NCBI RefSeq assembly: GCF_030546645.1
Contig: NZ_JAUOTO010000005.1
Location: forward strand, 682,001-746,000
Length of the DNA: 64,000 nucleotides
Reading direction: 5' to 3'
Source of the DNA: Flavitalea plasmicola
Lineage (GTDB): Bacteria; Bacteroidota; Bacteroidia; Chitinophagales; Chitinophagaceae
Shown here: piece after piece, positions 34,510 to 43,115 of the stretch
Layout: each line of letters opens with the position of its first letter
Numbering within the stretch: the stretch's first letter is position 1
The notes under the pieces: generated by a model
The model's database searches: none
What the model saw: only the letters and a program-made list of their open reading frames with translations
What the model was told of the DNA's origin: nothing
Made by a program: the position numbers and the translations under genes

Positions 34510-34558
34510 CCGGAAAATGAGTTACATTTTTTTAGAACTCGTTTTCCGGACATTTTTT
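34510..34558 (+). terminator. Terminator after rpoD
   Basis: CCGGAAAATGAGTT (34510-34523) pairs with AACTCGTTTTCCGG (34536-34549), 14 pairs with one G-T, 12-base loop, then ACATTTTTTT. Placed about 190 bases after rpoD and just ahead of the ffh promoter, it insulates the two genes. Confidence 0.8.
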
Positions 34559-34560
34559 TG

Positions 34561-34568
34561 TAATTTTG
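34561..34568 (+). promoter_or_regulatory. -7 box of ffh
   Basis: TAATTTTG matches TAnnTTTG and begins three bases after the upstream terminator T run. It implies a leader of about 60 bases before the ffh ATG. No separate -33 TTTG at normal spacing. Confidence 0.45.
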
Positions 34569-34580
34569 GCATCCTATTTT

Positions 34581-34610
34581 AAGTGAATACGTGGTTGTAT
34601 TCACTTTTTT
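34581..34610 (+). promoter_or_regulatory. Terminator-like hairpin in the ffh leader
   Basis: AAGTGAATAC-GTGGTT-GTATTCACTT: ten perfect pairs, six-base loop, continuing into TTTT. It lies between the -7 box (34561-34568) and the start codon (34638), so it would be at the 5' end of the ffh transcript, either as an attenuator or as an RNA-stabilising stem. Confidence 0.6.
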
Positions 34611-34637
34611 CATTTTTACAGTCAAAGATGCAAAAAT

Positions 34638-35966
34638 ATGTTTGAAAATCTCAGCGAACGGCTGGAGTCGGCATTTAAGCAGATCAAGGGCGAGGGCCGG
34701 ATCACCGAGCTGAATATTGCGGCAACGGTAAAGGACATCCGCAGGGCGCTGATCGACGCGGACGTGAACTATAAGATCGCCAAGGATTTCACCGACGTCG
34801 TGCGGGAGAAGGCCATGGGCCAGAAAGTGCTGACGGCCGTAAGTCCCGGTCAGCTGATGGTGAAGATCGTCAAGGACGAGCTGGCAGAGCTGATGGGCGG
34901 ACAGGAGAGCGAGCTGAACGCTAAGGGCAGTCCCGCCGTCATTCTCATCGCCGGCCTCCAGGGTAGCGGTAAGACCACTTTCAGCGGCAAGCTGGCCAAT
35001 TACCTGAAGACCCGTAAAGGCCTGTCCCCCTTGCTGGTGGCAGCCGATATCTACCGCCCGGCGGCTATCGAGCAGCTGAAAGTATTGGGAGGCCAGATCG
35101 GCGTGGACGTCTACAGCGACCCCGAGAACAAGGACGCCGTCAAGATCGCCCAGGACGCCATCAAGGAGGCCCGGAGCAAGAACAAGAATGTAGTCATCAT
35201 CGATACGGCCGGTCGTCTCGCAGTGGACGAGGCCATGATGAAAGAAGTCGCCGCCATCAAAGGGGCCGTCAATCCCGGCGAGATCCTCTTTGTCGTGGAC
35301 TCCATGACCGGTCAGGACGCCGTCAACACGGCCAAAGCCTTCAACGACCGGCTTGATTTCTCCGGCGTGGTGCTGACCAAGCTGGACGGCGATACCCGCG
35401 GTGGGGCCGCCATTTCCATCAAATACACCGTCAATAAGCCCATCAAATTCATCAGCAGCGGGGAAAAGCTCGATACTTTGGACGTTTTCTACCCCGAGCG
35501 GATGGCCCAGCGTATCCTGGGGATGGGCGATATCACCACCCTGGTGGAGAAGGCCCAGGCCCAATTCGACGAGGCGGAGGCCAAAAAGCTGGAGAAAAAG
35601 ATCCGCAAGAACCAGTTCGATTTCGAGGATTTCAAGCAGCAGCTGGAGCAGATCAAGCGGATGGGCAATATCAAGGACCTGCTGGGGATGATCCCCGGGG
35701 TCGGTAAGGCCGTCAAGGACATCGACATCAGCGACGACGCTTTCAAGGGCATCGAGGCCATAATCAACTCCATGACGCCGTTTGAAAGGGCAAACCCGGA
35801 CGTAATTGACCAGAGCCGACGGAAAAGGCTCGCCGGGGGCAGCGGCAAGGATCTCAACGAGATCAACGCTTTTCTGAAGCAATTCGACCAGATGAAGCAG
35901 ATGATGAAAATGATGAATAAGATGCCGATGGGTATGGGGGGCAGAATGGGAATGGGGAAACGGTAG
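34638..35966 (+). CDS. ffh: Signal recognition particle protein Ffh (SRP54)
   Basis: 442 residues, normal length. N domain 1-90; GTPase domain with G1 GLQGSGKT (106-113), then DIYRPAAIEQL, IDTAGRLAVDE and VLTKLDGDTRGG; M domain from about 300, with IPGVGKAVKDIDI, the RR(K)RLAGGSG signature that contacts 4.5S RNA, and the methionine-rich end MKQMMKMMNKMPMGMGGRMG that holds signal sequences. It targets nascent inner-membrane and some secreted proteins to FtsY and SecYEG. The following gene rpsP has its own promoter. Confidence 0.97.
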   Translation: MFENLSERLESAFKQIKGEGRITELNIAATVKDIRRALIDADVNYKIAKDFTDVVREKAMGQKVLTAVSPGQLMVKIVKDELAELMGGQESELNAKGSPAVILIAGLQGSGKTTFSGKLANYLKTRKGLSPLLVAADIYRPAAIEQLKVLGGQIGVDVYSDPENKDAVKIAQDAIKEARSKNKNVVIIDTAGRLAVDEAMMKEVAAIKGAVNPGEILFVVDSMTGQDAVNTAKAFNDRLDFSGVVLTKLDGDTRGGAAISIKYTVNKPIKFISSGEKLDTLDVFYPERMAQRILGMGDITTLVEKAQAQFDEAEAKKLEKKIRKNQFDFEDFKQQLEQIKRMGNIKDLLGMIPGVGKAVKDIDISDDAFKGIEAIINSMTPFERANPDVIDQSRRKRLAGGSGKDLNEINAFLKQFDQMKQMMKMMNKMPMGMGGRMGMGKR

Positions 35967-36095
35967 CCGAGTGAATAACTGGCGGAAAAACAGCCATTTT
36001 GGCGGTGAAAATGCCACGATCCGAAAGGTTAATTTTTTCCACCATTTATAAAATTCCGGGTTTAGGATTCGCAGAAAAGGTTTCGATGTATTATT

Positions 36096-36127
36096 TTTGA
36101 ATTATTACTTGCAGATCGCTACATTTG
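36096..36127 (+). promoter_or_regulatory. Promoter of rpsP-rimM
   Basis: TTTG (36096-36099) and TACATTTG (36120-36127), 20 bases apart: a textbook Bacteroidota promoter, 58 bases before the rpsP ATG. Confidence 0.7.
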
Positions 36128-36185
36128 CGGTCCAAAAAAGAAGAAAGCAACCTTATTTGTTCACGCATTTAAATTTCTATTTAAG

Positions 36186-36638
36186 ATGCCAGTTAAAATC
36201 AGACTGCAACGCCACGGGTCTAAGAAAAGACCATTTTATTTCATCGTAGTAGCCGATGCCCGTGCGCCAAGGGATGGTAAATTCATCCAGAAGATCGGTA
36301 CGTACAATCCCCTCACTGTTCCTGCTTCCGTTCAATTAGATCGCCAAAAAGCGCTTGATTGGCTGCACAAAGGTGCTCAACCCACTGACACAGTGAGAAG
36401 GATCCTCTCTTACAAAGGTGTTCTCTATTTGAAACACTTACTGCGTGGTGTCAAATTAGGTTTATTCGATGACGCGGCTGCCATGGAGAAATTCCAGAAA
36501 TGGCATTCCGAACACGAAGTACAGATGAAGAAGCGCCAGGAAGAGAACAGGCGCGCCAAGGGTGGTCCCAGAAGGGGTCCCGGCGGTCCTGGTATGAGAA
36601 GGCCGGAGAGAAGGCCTGAAGGTCCTGCACAAGCTTAG
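36186..36638 (+). CDS. rpsP: Ribosomal protein S16
   Basis: 150 residues. The S16 fold is in the first about 85 residues: [41 protein letters not shown]. The rest is a charged tail ([20 protein letters not shown]...), as Bacteroidota S16 proteins often carry, probably disordered and RNA-binding. It belongs to the small ribosomal subunit. Followed by a terminator and then rimM, the conserved rpsP-rimM order. Confidence 0.97.
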   Translation: MPVKIRLQRHGSKKRPFYFIVVADARAPRDGKFIQKIGTYNPLTVPASVQLDRQKALDWLHKGAQPTDTVRRILSYKGVLYLKHLLRGVKLGLFDDAAAMEKFQKWHSEHEVQMKKRQEENRRAKGGPRRGPGGPGMRRPERRPEGPAQA

Positions 36639-36686
36639 GCTAAGTGTAAGAAGGCTTTCAGCTTCGATTCAAACATGTAATTTTTT

Positions 36687-36719
36687 CAGGAGGCCTCCCA
36701 TGAGGCCTCCTGTTTTTTT
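36687..36719 (+). terminator. Terminator/attenuator between rpsP and rimM
   Basis: CAGGAGGCCTC-CCAT-GAGGCCTCCTG forms eleven perfect pairs with a four-base loop, followed by seven T. It stands only ten bases before the rimM ATG; rimM has no visible promoter of its own, so partial read-through is likely and would keep RimM well below S16. Confidence 0.9.
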
Positions 36720-36728
36720 CGTTTATCT

Positions 36729-37247
36729 ATGAGCGATAATTATAGAAATATTGGCAAGCTGGTGGCTGTCTTTGGCTTGCAGGGCGAATTGGTGCTACAG
36801 CACCGCCTCGGCAAGAAAACGGGCCTGAAGGGGCTGAAAGCATTCTTCCTGGAAGAGAAGAAAGGGGAGATGCTGCCCTGGTTCATTCAGGGGGTGCGGC
36901 CGAAGGGGCCCGAAGATCTGTATGTGAAGCTGGAAGGCATCGATACAAAGGAGGCAGCCCGGCGGCTGGTGCAGAAAGAGGTTTGGCTGCCGGAAGCGGA
37001 GGTCCTGCAGTTTGCGGGTAAGTCGGCGCCTATTTCTCTGGTGGGGTTTCATCTTGTTCAAGGGGATGAGGACCTGGGGGAGATACTGGAAGTGATCGAG
37101 CAGCCGCACCAGGTGTTGTGCAGGATCGATCTGGAGGGCAAGGAGGCGTTGATCCCTATTCATGAGGAGACACTGCAGAAGGTGGATAAGAAGAACAGGA
37201 AGGTGTATGTGGAGCTGCCGGATGGGTTGTTGGATGTGTATCGGTGA
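36729..37247 (+). CDS. rimM: Ribosome maturation factor RimM
   Basis: 172 residues. N-terminal RimM barrel (IGKLVAVFGLQGELVLQH, here with GLQGE instead of GLKGE) and PRC-barrel C-terminal half (LVGFHLVQGDEDLGEILEV, then LIPIHEETLQKVDKKNRKVYVELPDGLLDVY). It binds S19 in the 30S head and helps 16S rRNA processing. Second gene of the rpsP transcript. Confidence 0.95.
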   Translation: MSDNYRNIGKLVAVFGLQGELVLQHRLGKKTGLKGLKAFFLEEKKGEMLPWFIQGVRPKGPEDLYVKLEGIDTKEAARRLVQKEVWLPEAEVLQFAGKSAPISLVGFHLVQGDEDLGEILEVIEQPHQVLCRIDLEGKEALIPIHEETLQKVDKKNRKVYVELPDGLLDVYR

Positions 37248-37636
37248 GATGCTTATGGGTTATTGGGTTGGAAAGGTTTGGAATAGTTGGATAGGTCAAG
37301 TTGTCTGCGGGTAAAGAGCTTTGTGTTCTCAGATGCTCTCCCCCTTTTGTTTACAACAACGGAATATGGAATAAAGCAATCTGAGGTAATCTCAGTCAGT
37401 TTTTCCATTAAAGACAACCCTATACTTTCTTTATTCTCGTATTTTATAACTACGCACATTAAAAGGAATAGAAACTTTGTATTCGGGTGATACAGGTTCA
37501 GAAGGTCGATGCCGCAGCTAAAATGTAAAAGTATCGTTTATAGCGTAGGATTGATCGAAATCGAAATGGATACTTTGCCCATCGGGGCTGATTTCTGATG
37601 AAAACCCCTTTAGCAGTCTTTTTTACTATTTCTTAC
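37248..37636. other. Intergenic stretch without convincing gene
   Basis: 389 bases between convergent rimM and the AbiEii-like gene. Two short overlapping frames (37253-37459 minus, 37287-37490 plus) exist, but neither has family-like sequence, and the plus one covers the minus one. I see no strong terminator hairpin. AT-rich from 37440 on, toward the toxin-antitoxin genes. Confidence 0.45.
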
Positions 37637-38485
37637 TTATTTTTTCAATTCTTCTGCCATTTTAGCAAAGGCCGTATATACTTCCTCATATTTCTTTGAT
37701 CGATGAGCTTCCAGGATTTGATTGATCAACAGGCTATTCTCATTTTTGGTAAGTTCCTCCTCTATAATTTGCAGACATTCGGCCAATATTTCTACGCTGT
37801 CTGATAGGATCACATTAATATCCCTGCCCATTAATATTGCTCCGGCAACAAAAGTGGTGAAGCCGTCCTGGTCATAGATGTCATAGTGTTCATTTACAGC
37901 CCTTTCCAAATTTATTTCCAGGTATTCTTCAATAAGCAAGGCAATGTCTACAGCATCTTTGTCCGTCTGTCTGCTTCGATCACGCCAGGCGTACAATTTC
38001 AGGATCAGAATTGCGGGTATGGATGCGACAAGTATTTTAATCTTTCCATCTATTGTTACTGAAAGGGCTTGTTTTGCCATTTCTATAAACCCGGAGACAG
38101 ACATTGCTGAAGTGCCGTCAGGAGGCCAATAGATGTTTTTATCAGATGCAGCGATTTCCCCAAAGGGGACAATATCTAATATCAGATCTTCTTTATAGAT
38201 AAAGCGCTGCTTTTGTTTTTGTGACCTTGTAAATTCCGGCATACGGCATAGGTCTGTTGCTATTTCTTCAAACTTATGCCAATTGGGTATCATAATTGCG
38301 ATATCCAAATCTCTGGTTACTCTTCCTATCCTTCGGCCATGAATTCCACCTAAGACAATATCCCTTGCTGCTGCGCCAATGACATAAAAATCTGTATCTA
38401 TAGCTTGAAAGTATTTGGCTAAGACAGCCAAAAAATCGGCTAAGGATGGATTGTCAAAACGGTCACTGGAGATATGATAGCTCAT
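37637..38485 (-). CDS. AbiEii-type nucleotidyltransferase toxin
   Basis: 282 residues from the ATG at 38485 (a TTG two codons earlier is possible). The nucleotidyltransferase core shows YVIGAAARDIVLGG and then RVTRDLDIAIMI with D61 and D63 (numbered from the TTG) as metal ligands, and later ILKLYAWRDRSRQTDKDAVDIALLIEEY, the KL.A...R....D..D signature of AbiEii/DUF1814-like toxins. Related AbiEii/MenT toxins transfer nucleotides to tRNA and stop growth during phage infection. It overlaps the end of the antitoxin gene by 23 bases: coupled expression as in abiE operons. Confidence 0.82.
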   Translation of the reverse strand: MSYHISSDRFDNPSLADFLAVLAKYFQAIDTDFYVIGAAARDIVLGGIHGRRIGRVTRDLDIAIMIPNWHKFEEIATDLCRMPEFTRSQKQKQRFIYKEDLILDIVPFGEIAASDKNIYWPPDGTSAMSVSGFIEMAKQALSVTIDGKIKILVASIPAILILKLYAWRDRSRQTDKDAVDIALLIEEYLEINLERAVNEHYDIYDQDGFTTFVAGAILMGRDINVILSDSVEILAECLQIIEEELTKNENSLLINQILEAHRSKKYEEVYTAFAKMAEELKK

Positions 38486-39485
38486 TTTCAAGGATCATTT
38501 TTGCGGTCTCGATATTTCTACCAATATTACTCCCCATTAGATCTGCATAGACCAGTAATGGATGTACGACATATTTCTCCCTGGGTATTTCCGTTTCATT
38601 CCAAAAAAGCCTAAGTATTTCTATGGTCCCATTGTCATCGGGGACTATTTTTAAATCTCTTATCAGGCCTTGCCAGGAATTATTGGTATAAATTGTAAAT
38701 TTCTCAGGAGAGAGGTAGTTTGTCAGTAACGCGGCAGCAGGCTCCCCTCCCCATAACACAACACCATCAGCATTTTGGATGGGAAGATGATCCCATTCAT
38801 TATACTGCTCAGGATTCATGAAACGCATTTTCTTCATTAACAACCTGGGTCTAAGTATATCATGATAGGCAATTATCCACCGTTCCAGAAGCGATGGAAT
38901 ATTTTTAAGAACTTTTCTTTTGTTTGTTACCAGAAGGAAGTTAAGCTCAACGAGTTCTTGCATTATGCTGCCTATAGATCCTAATGATACGCCGGCTAAT
39001 TTAGATAATTCCCGGTAAGTCAATTCAACATTTTGAGGATTGAGTAATAGCTGGAATAATAGTTTAATGCCCGCTTCCTGGAAAGCTCTTGATTGATTTA
39101 CTTTCGCAACCTTTTCTCTTTTCTTCCCTTCAATCCGGATAACCAGATCCTTATATACTATGCTGCAATTGCCCGCTATATCAAGATAGCTGATGCCATT
39201 GTTTATGTACTCATTCGCGATCTCAGAAGGGATATATTGTGTAACAAGAATAACGGGTAGTCGACTTTCATCAGATAGATGGTTCAACTGGGAAAATATA
39301 GAAGCCTTGTTCCCTTTAGAAACGAGTGGTTTTACTTCTGCGATAAAAGCTTTTTTTGCTATGTTTAGATAGGCATCAGTTTGTTGCTTTTCTTCGCCTG
39401 ATATTCCATCAATTTCTACAGGAAGTCCGGTGTATTCCTGCAACTTAGTAATCGCTTCCTCAAGTATTGCTTGTTCTTTTCTCAT
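38463..39485 (-). CDS. AbiEi-type antitoxin / transcriptional regulator
   Basis: 340 residues. Residues about 130-185 form a winged helix (LTYRELSKLAGVSLGSIGSIMQELVELNFLL), and the C-terminal half has WGGEPAAALLTNYLSPEKFTIYT and VHPLLVYADLM, typical of type IV AbiEi-family antitoxins. The first 120 residues resemble a restriction-endonuclease-like fold (IAEVKPLVSKGNKASIF...LPVILVTQYIP), without a complete catalytic set. AbiEi proteins repress their own promoter by binding inverted repeats and counter the AbiEii toxin without direct contact. The promoter region here has such repeats. Confidence 0.82.
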   Translation of the reverse strand: MRKEQAILEEAITKLQEYTGLPVEIDGISGEEKQQTDAYLNIAKKAFIAEVKPLVSKGNKASIFSQLNHLSDESRLPVILVTQYIPSEIANEYINNGISYLDIAGNCSIVYKDLVIRIEGKKREKVAKVNQSRAFQEAGIKLLFQLLLNPQNVELTYRELSKLAGVSLGSIGSIMQELVELNFLLVTNKRKVLKNIPSLLERWIIAYHDILRPRLLMKKMRFMNPEQYNEWDHLPIQNADGVVLWGGEPAAALLTNYLSPEKFTIYTNNSWQGLIRDLKIVPDDNGTIEILRLFWNETEIPREKYVVHPLLVYADLMGSNIGRNIETAKMILENELSYLQ

Positions 39486-39505
39486 TTTTGTTCAGTAAAA
39501 CAACA

Positions 39506-39524
39506 TGTTCATTTTAAATGAACA
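39506..39524 (-). promoter_or_regulatory. Probable AbiEi operator (palindrome)
   Basis: TGTTCATTT-T-AAATGAACA: nine-base perfect arms with a single central base, 20 bases before the antitoxin ATG and just downstream of the -7 box. Another half-site AATGAACAAG lies at 39534-39543 between the -33 and -7 boxes, and TTGTTC-like halves occur at 39488-39493 and 39560-39564. Confidence 0.65.
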
Positions 39525-39526
39525 AG

Positions 39527-39558
39527 CAAAAATAATGAACAAGTGTACAATAACCAAA
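39527..39558 (-). promoter_or_regulatory. Promoter of the AbiE operon
   Basis: On the minus strand: TTTG (39558-39555), 20-base spacer, TATTTTTG (39534-39527). An excellent match to the consensus. The operator halves flank and overlap it, so bound AbiEi would block polymerase. Confidence 0.65.
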
Positions 39559-39612
39559 TTGTTCTTTTTTATTATATTGTTGATTGTTAATTATTTATGA
39601 AATTTTTTAATA

Positions 39613-40758
39613 TCATTTGACCATGGATACCGCCTTCTCCAACGCCGGATCCTTCCCGGCCGTCAATTCCACCAGGTCAAATGAGATAGGAATATCCGGC
39701 GGAAATCCCTTCCCCTCATAAACCCGCCCATCCAGGTATTTGAATTCAGCGGAAGCCGTATATACGGATAAAAAACCGGGCACGGTGAATGGTCCCGCAT
39801 TATAGACATCGTTTGCCGTGATAGCCCCGGTGGCGCCCCGGGTGGTCTCGCCTATCACTGTAGTGCCCGGCAGCGAGCGCAGGGCCATCGTCATTTGCTC
39901 CGCCAGGGAGGCCGAAAAAATATCCGCCAATACCATCAGGGGCAGCTGGAACTTTTGTGCGCCGGGTACAGGGGTCACGACGGCATCCACCCAGGGGGTG
40001 TAGTCGAGTCGTCCGTTGCCGCCTTTGGAGCGGGTATAGCCGAAATGCAGCGGTTGATCGAAGAGGTGGCCCGCCAGGAAATTAAGATCGCTTAAGTCTC
40101 CGCCGGTGTTGCCCCGCAGATCGATGATCATGCCTTTCAGGGAGGGATCGCTCAGACGGGAGAAGAAATATTGCAGGACGTCCTGGGCGGCGTTGTGCAC
40201 CGGCGATACACTGGATTTGAACAGTGAAAATTCGTTGCACGTAAAATACAGGATGGTATGGTCGATGGTACCCGAAATAACATGCAGGAGATGGGAGGGG
40301 TACTCGGAGCTGTCATATCCCTCCTTATACCCAGCGTCGAGATAACCGATGTCGTTGGCGGCATAGGGAAAGAGGGGGTGGAAGTCGGGTCGCTTCCGGA
40401 GCCGTTCATAGCCGGGGGAGATCGCCGATCCCGCGATGAAGGCATTGCTGAAGGTGATCGAATAATGCCCGTCCAGCAGGCCCTGTGTCATATCCCGGAA
40501 GTATTGCAGGGAGGTCTTCACATCCTCGGAGCGCTGCAGGTCCAGCCGGGCGAATAAAGGTTGATAGCGGGTGTATACGGCATCCCACCGGGTGGTGTCG
40601 AGGTCCCAGAAAACATAATTCGTATTCATGTTGTTCCAGAACATTTCGAAGACGCCGTTGAAGTCTGACGGCGGGCCGGTGGATGAAGCACCCGGCGGTA
40701 GCTGTACTTTTTTGCAGCCGATGAAGAGGAGGGCGAGGATAAGAAAGATCCTGTTCAT
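39613..40758 (-). CDS. S41 family peptidase, lipoprotein
   Basis: 381 residues. Signal peptide with lipobox (LLFIGC), so it is anchored in a membrane facing the periplasm or outside. A Tricorn-like core follows: FEMFWNNMNTNYVFWDLD in the N-terminal helical part, KGMIIDLRGNTGGD for the substrate-binding strand, and ADIFSASLAEQMTMAL, where the serine of FSAS is the probable nucleophile; G.TTRGATG and KGFPPDIPI close the domain. A classical PDZ domain is not evident. It is the last gene of a three-gene envelope operon and overlaps the beta-barrel gene by four bases. Confidence 0.85.
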   Translation of the reverse strand: MNRIFLILALLFIGCKKVQLPPGASSTGPPSDFNGVFEMFWNNMNTNYVFWDLDTTRWDAVYTRYQPLFARLDLQRSEDVKTSLQYFRDMTQGLLDGHYSITFSNAFIAGSAISPGYERLRKRPDFHPLFPYAANDIGYLDAGYKEGYDSSEYPSHLLHVISGTIDHTILYFTCNEFSLFKSSVSPVHNAAQDVLQYFFSRLSDPSLKGMIIDLRGNTGGDLSDLNFLAGHLFDQPLHFGYTRSKGGNGRLDYTPWVDAVVTPVPGAQKFQLPLMVLADIFSASLAEQMTMALRSLPGTTVIGETTRGATGAITANDVYNAGPFTVPGFLSVYTASAEFKYLDGRVYEGKGFPPDIPISFDLVELTAGKDPALEKAVSMVK

Positions 40759-41480
40759 AAGCGGAATAAAATACCCATGGTGATATAATAAGTTTCGTTG
40801 TAGCGCGGCGCCTGGTTGGCCATATACTTTTTTTGCTGATCGGTGAGAGACTGGGTGTACCTGGCTTGAACAAAGAGACTGTAGTGGCGGGACATTTGAT
40901 AGCTGATGCCCGCGCCGCTGACCCAGCCGGATTCGAAGCGCTGGTCCCTGCGGGTGTCGAATTGTTTTTTTGTGTCGTACTGCACCAGCCTGAAATATTC
41001 ATCGATCTCACCGTTGGCGCGGACACTGTCGTAGATATTCAGGATGGCGGGGGTGGCGCCGTTGGTCCTGCCGCCGGACCAGTAGGCAGTGTACAGGCCA
41101 AGGTCGACGTAAAAGCCAAAGGCGGCAGCATGGGCGAAGGTGAAACGGATCATGACGGGCAGCTGCCAATAGTTGTTGATAGTGGATGCGTAGATGCCAG
41201 TGAAAGGCCCCGTTCTTTTGATGAGGCTGTTCTTTTGTGCAAAAGAAGGTTCGGCCAGCAGGGCGATGCGGCTGCTGAAAAAGTATTGTAAAGGGATGCC
41301 GGCAAAGAAGCCAGCTTTCGGGTGGTTGCTGGTGTAAGATCTGTTGGAAACGTCTGTATGAAGACGATTGTGATCATACCCCAGGTCCAGGCCCATCGAA
41401 AGCTGGCCTTTTGCAGTTATGATGGATGCAGGTGTTTGCAAGAGGGTAAGGACTATATATATGGCCCATGTGTTGTTCAT
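40755..41480 (-). CDS. Outer membrane beta-barrel protein
   Basis: 241 residues with a signal peptide (cleavage near TAKGQ). Alternating strands with aromatic ends (FFAGIPLQYFFSSRIALLAEPSFAQKN, YWQLPVMIRFTF, GAGISYQMSRHYSLFVQARYTQSL) and a C-terminal YYITMGILFRL strand give a PorT/OMP_b-brl-type barrel of eight to ten strands. Function unknown; its place between a surface lipoprotein and an S41 protease suggests an outer-membrane complex. The lipoprotein stop is immediately adjacent. Confidence 0.8.
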   Translation of the reverse strand: MNNTWAIYIVLTLLQTPASIITAKGQLSMGLDLGYDHNRLHTDVSNRSYTSNHPKAGFFAGIPLQYFFSSRIALLAEPSFAQKNSLIKRTGPFTGIYASTINNYWQLPVMIRFTFAHAAAFGFYVDLGLYTAYWSGGRTNGATPAILNIYDSVRANGEIDEYFRLVQYDTKKQFDTRRDQRFESGWVSGAGISYQMSRHYSLFVQARYTQSLTDQQKKYMANQAPRYNETYYITMGILFRL

Positions 41481-43019
41481 TTATTGATATACTTCGGTCA
41501 TATAGAACGTTTTTACGATCAAAGGACTGATGTTCGTGGGGTTGGTATTGGGCACGACGTTAAAGGATATCCTGACGGCAGTAGCGCCATGGCTCTGGTG
41601 CAGCGGAATGCCAGGGCCGAACCATTGATCGTTGTCGGAATAGGTGCAATTACTTTGAATGCTGACGGCGCCGACGGTCTCGGTGGTGCCATCCGCAGTG
41701 ATCCAGGTACCGATGGGCCCTATTATCGGTCCGAAATAGATCAGCTCCTTTTTGAAATTCTCTATATGGGCGCCGGAGGAGCTGCTGTTGATCACGTCAG
41801 GATTGTAGACAACAGAAAAAGAGTTGTTGTCGATGCTGTAATTATGTCTGACGACATTTTGATGGTATCCCTGGTAGCTGTTGATCACTCCCCCTATCGC
41901 CTCTGTAATATTTACTTTAGGCTTGGCCGACAGGTAGAACACGCCCATTCTGCCGAGGTATCCCGGCACATAGCCCGGCGCGGTCTGGCTGTTGAGGCAG
42001 CCGGGAATCACCAGCGAGGGATTGCCAAGCCCGGAAGTGCTGGTGAGCGTGCCTGTCAATGTAACGCTGGCACTGAGGGATAATTGCACCTGCTGTACGG
42101 TGGGTGAACTGGAACCTCCGAAGATGCCGCTGAAGATATTTTTAACGATGTTGTTCAGGCCGCTCTGTATGGCGGACTTGCCGGCATTGAACATGGCTGT
42201 GGAAAGGCCCGCGGCGGCGGGGGTGAGGTTCACCAGCGATTGACCCATGCCCGTGTAGGCTGCGTTGATGGCCGAGGTCACCGTACCCGACAGATCAGGC
42301 GAGGCCGCCTGTTGCGAGATCGTGCCGGCAATGGTACCGTTGATGGCCCCTGACACATTGAATTGCGAGACGTCTACCGCCTGCATGTTCCAGATCATTT
42401 TCAGCTGATCATAGCCGACAGTCTGGATATTGGGATCGAAGGCGACCTCATACTGGCCCACTTGCCAGCCACCGGAAGCCTGGATCCTGAATGGTTCCAC
42501 CTGCGTGGTGTTGCGCACATTATTATTGTAGTCGATGGCCTGCGCCACGCCGATGTAGTTCAACATCGGAGATACGCCGACGCCCGACAGGCTCAATCCA
42601 TCATTGAGATAAGTGGAAGGAGTGGGCGTGCTGGGTGGAAGATAAAGATACAGGCGCAACAATCCCCGCCATTTGTTATACAGCGCAAAGAAGGCGGGAG
42701 AGGTGGTACCTGTGGTACTGAAAGTGTTGAACACCAGTTCCCAGCCATCTGAAACTTTATAATCGAAAGCGATGTCCGAAATGAATTCCTGGTTGCTGCC
42801 GAAAGCCCAGGGCGCCAGCAGCGTGGTGGGTGACGGCATGTACTGGTTGTTGGCGCCTTCCCAGTCCAAAGGGAAAGGAAGGATGGAGGCTTTGTTGGGC
42901 TTGCTGTCCACCTTGACGCCGGAAGGAATTGGGTGAATGTCTTTTTTGCAGCTGGAGAAGAACAGGAGGAGGATCATAGCCCATGATAGGCTACGCCCGG
43001 ATAGATTTAAATGTGGCAT
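41481..43019 (-). CDS. Large lipoprotein of unknown function
   Basis: 512 residues from the ATG at 43019, which gives a perfect lipoprotein signal (MILLLFFSSC); an upstream frame from 43073 would put 18 residues ahead of it and is unlikely. The mature part is beta-rich and Ser/Thr/Asn-rich, with a Gly/Ala/Ser helix-like centre (NAGKSAIQSGLNNIVKNIFSG). I know no family. First gene of the operon with the barrel and S41 genes. Confidence 0.7.
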   Translation of the reverse strand: MPHLNLSGRSLSWAMILLLFFSSCKKDIHPIPSGVKVDSKPNKASILPFPLDWEGANNQYMPSPTTLLAPWAFGSNQEFISDIAFDYKVSDGWELVFNTFSTTGTTSPAFFALYNKWRGLLRLYLYLPPSTPTPSTYLNDGLSLSGVGVSPMLNYIGVAQAIDYNNNVRNTTQVEPFRIQASGGWQVGQYEVAFDPNIQTVGYDQLKMIWNMQAVDVSQFNVSGAINGTIAGTISQQAASPDLSGTVTSAINAAYTGMGQSLVNLTPAAAGLSTAMFNAGKSAIQSGLNNIVKNIFSGIFGGSSSPTVQQVQLSLSASVTLTGTLTSTSGLGNPSLVIPGCLNSQTAPGYVPGYLGRMGVFYLSAKPKVNITEAIGGVINSYQGYHQNVVRHNYSIDNNSFSVVYNPDVINSSSSGAHIENFKKELIYFGPIIGPIGTWITADGTTETVGAVSIQSNCTYSDNDQWFGPGIPLHQSHGATAVRISFNVVPNTNPTNISPLIVKTFYMTEVYQ

Positions 43020-43115
43020 AGTGATAAGGTTTGTGTATACTCCTAATTTATCACAATTGCAGAAAGAAAGCAATGTCCGCCACGATATATTTGTTTTTGT
43101 AATTTATTTTCCGCC

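Noticed and set aside
34500..36017. 505-codon open frame on the minus strand
   Set aside because: It is antisense to ffh across its whole length; GC-rich codon choice opens the opposite frame, and its product is low-complexity His/Leu/Asp-rich.
37253..37490. Two overlapping small frames on opposite strands
   Set aside because: No homology-like features on either strand and mutual overlap; nothing supports expression.
37637..39485. Toxin-antitoxin pair considered part of the Dcm-GHKL-Z1 locus
   Set aside because: It lies 15 kb away behind core genes (rpoD, ffh, rpsP, rimM) and has its own promoter and operator.
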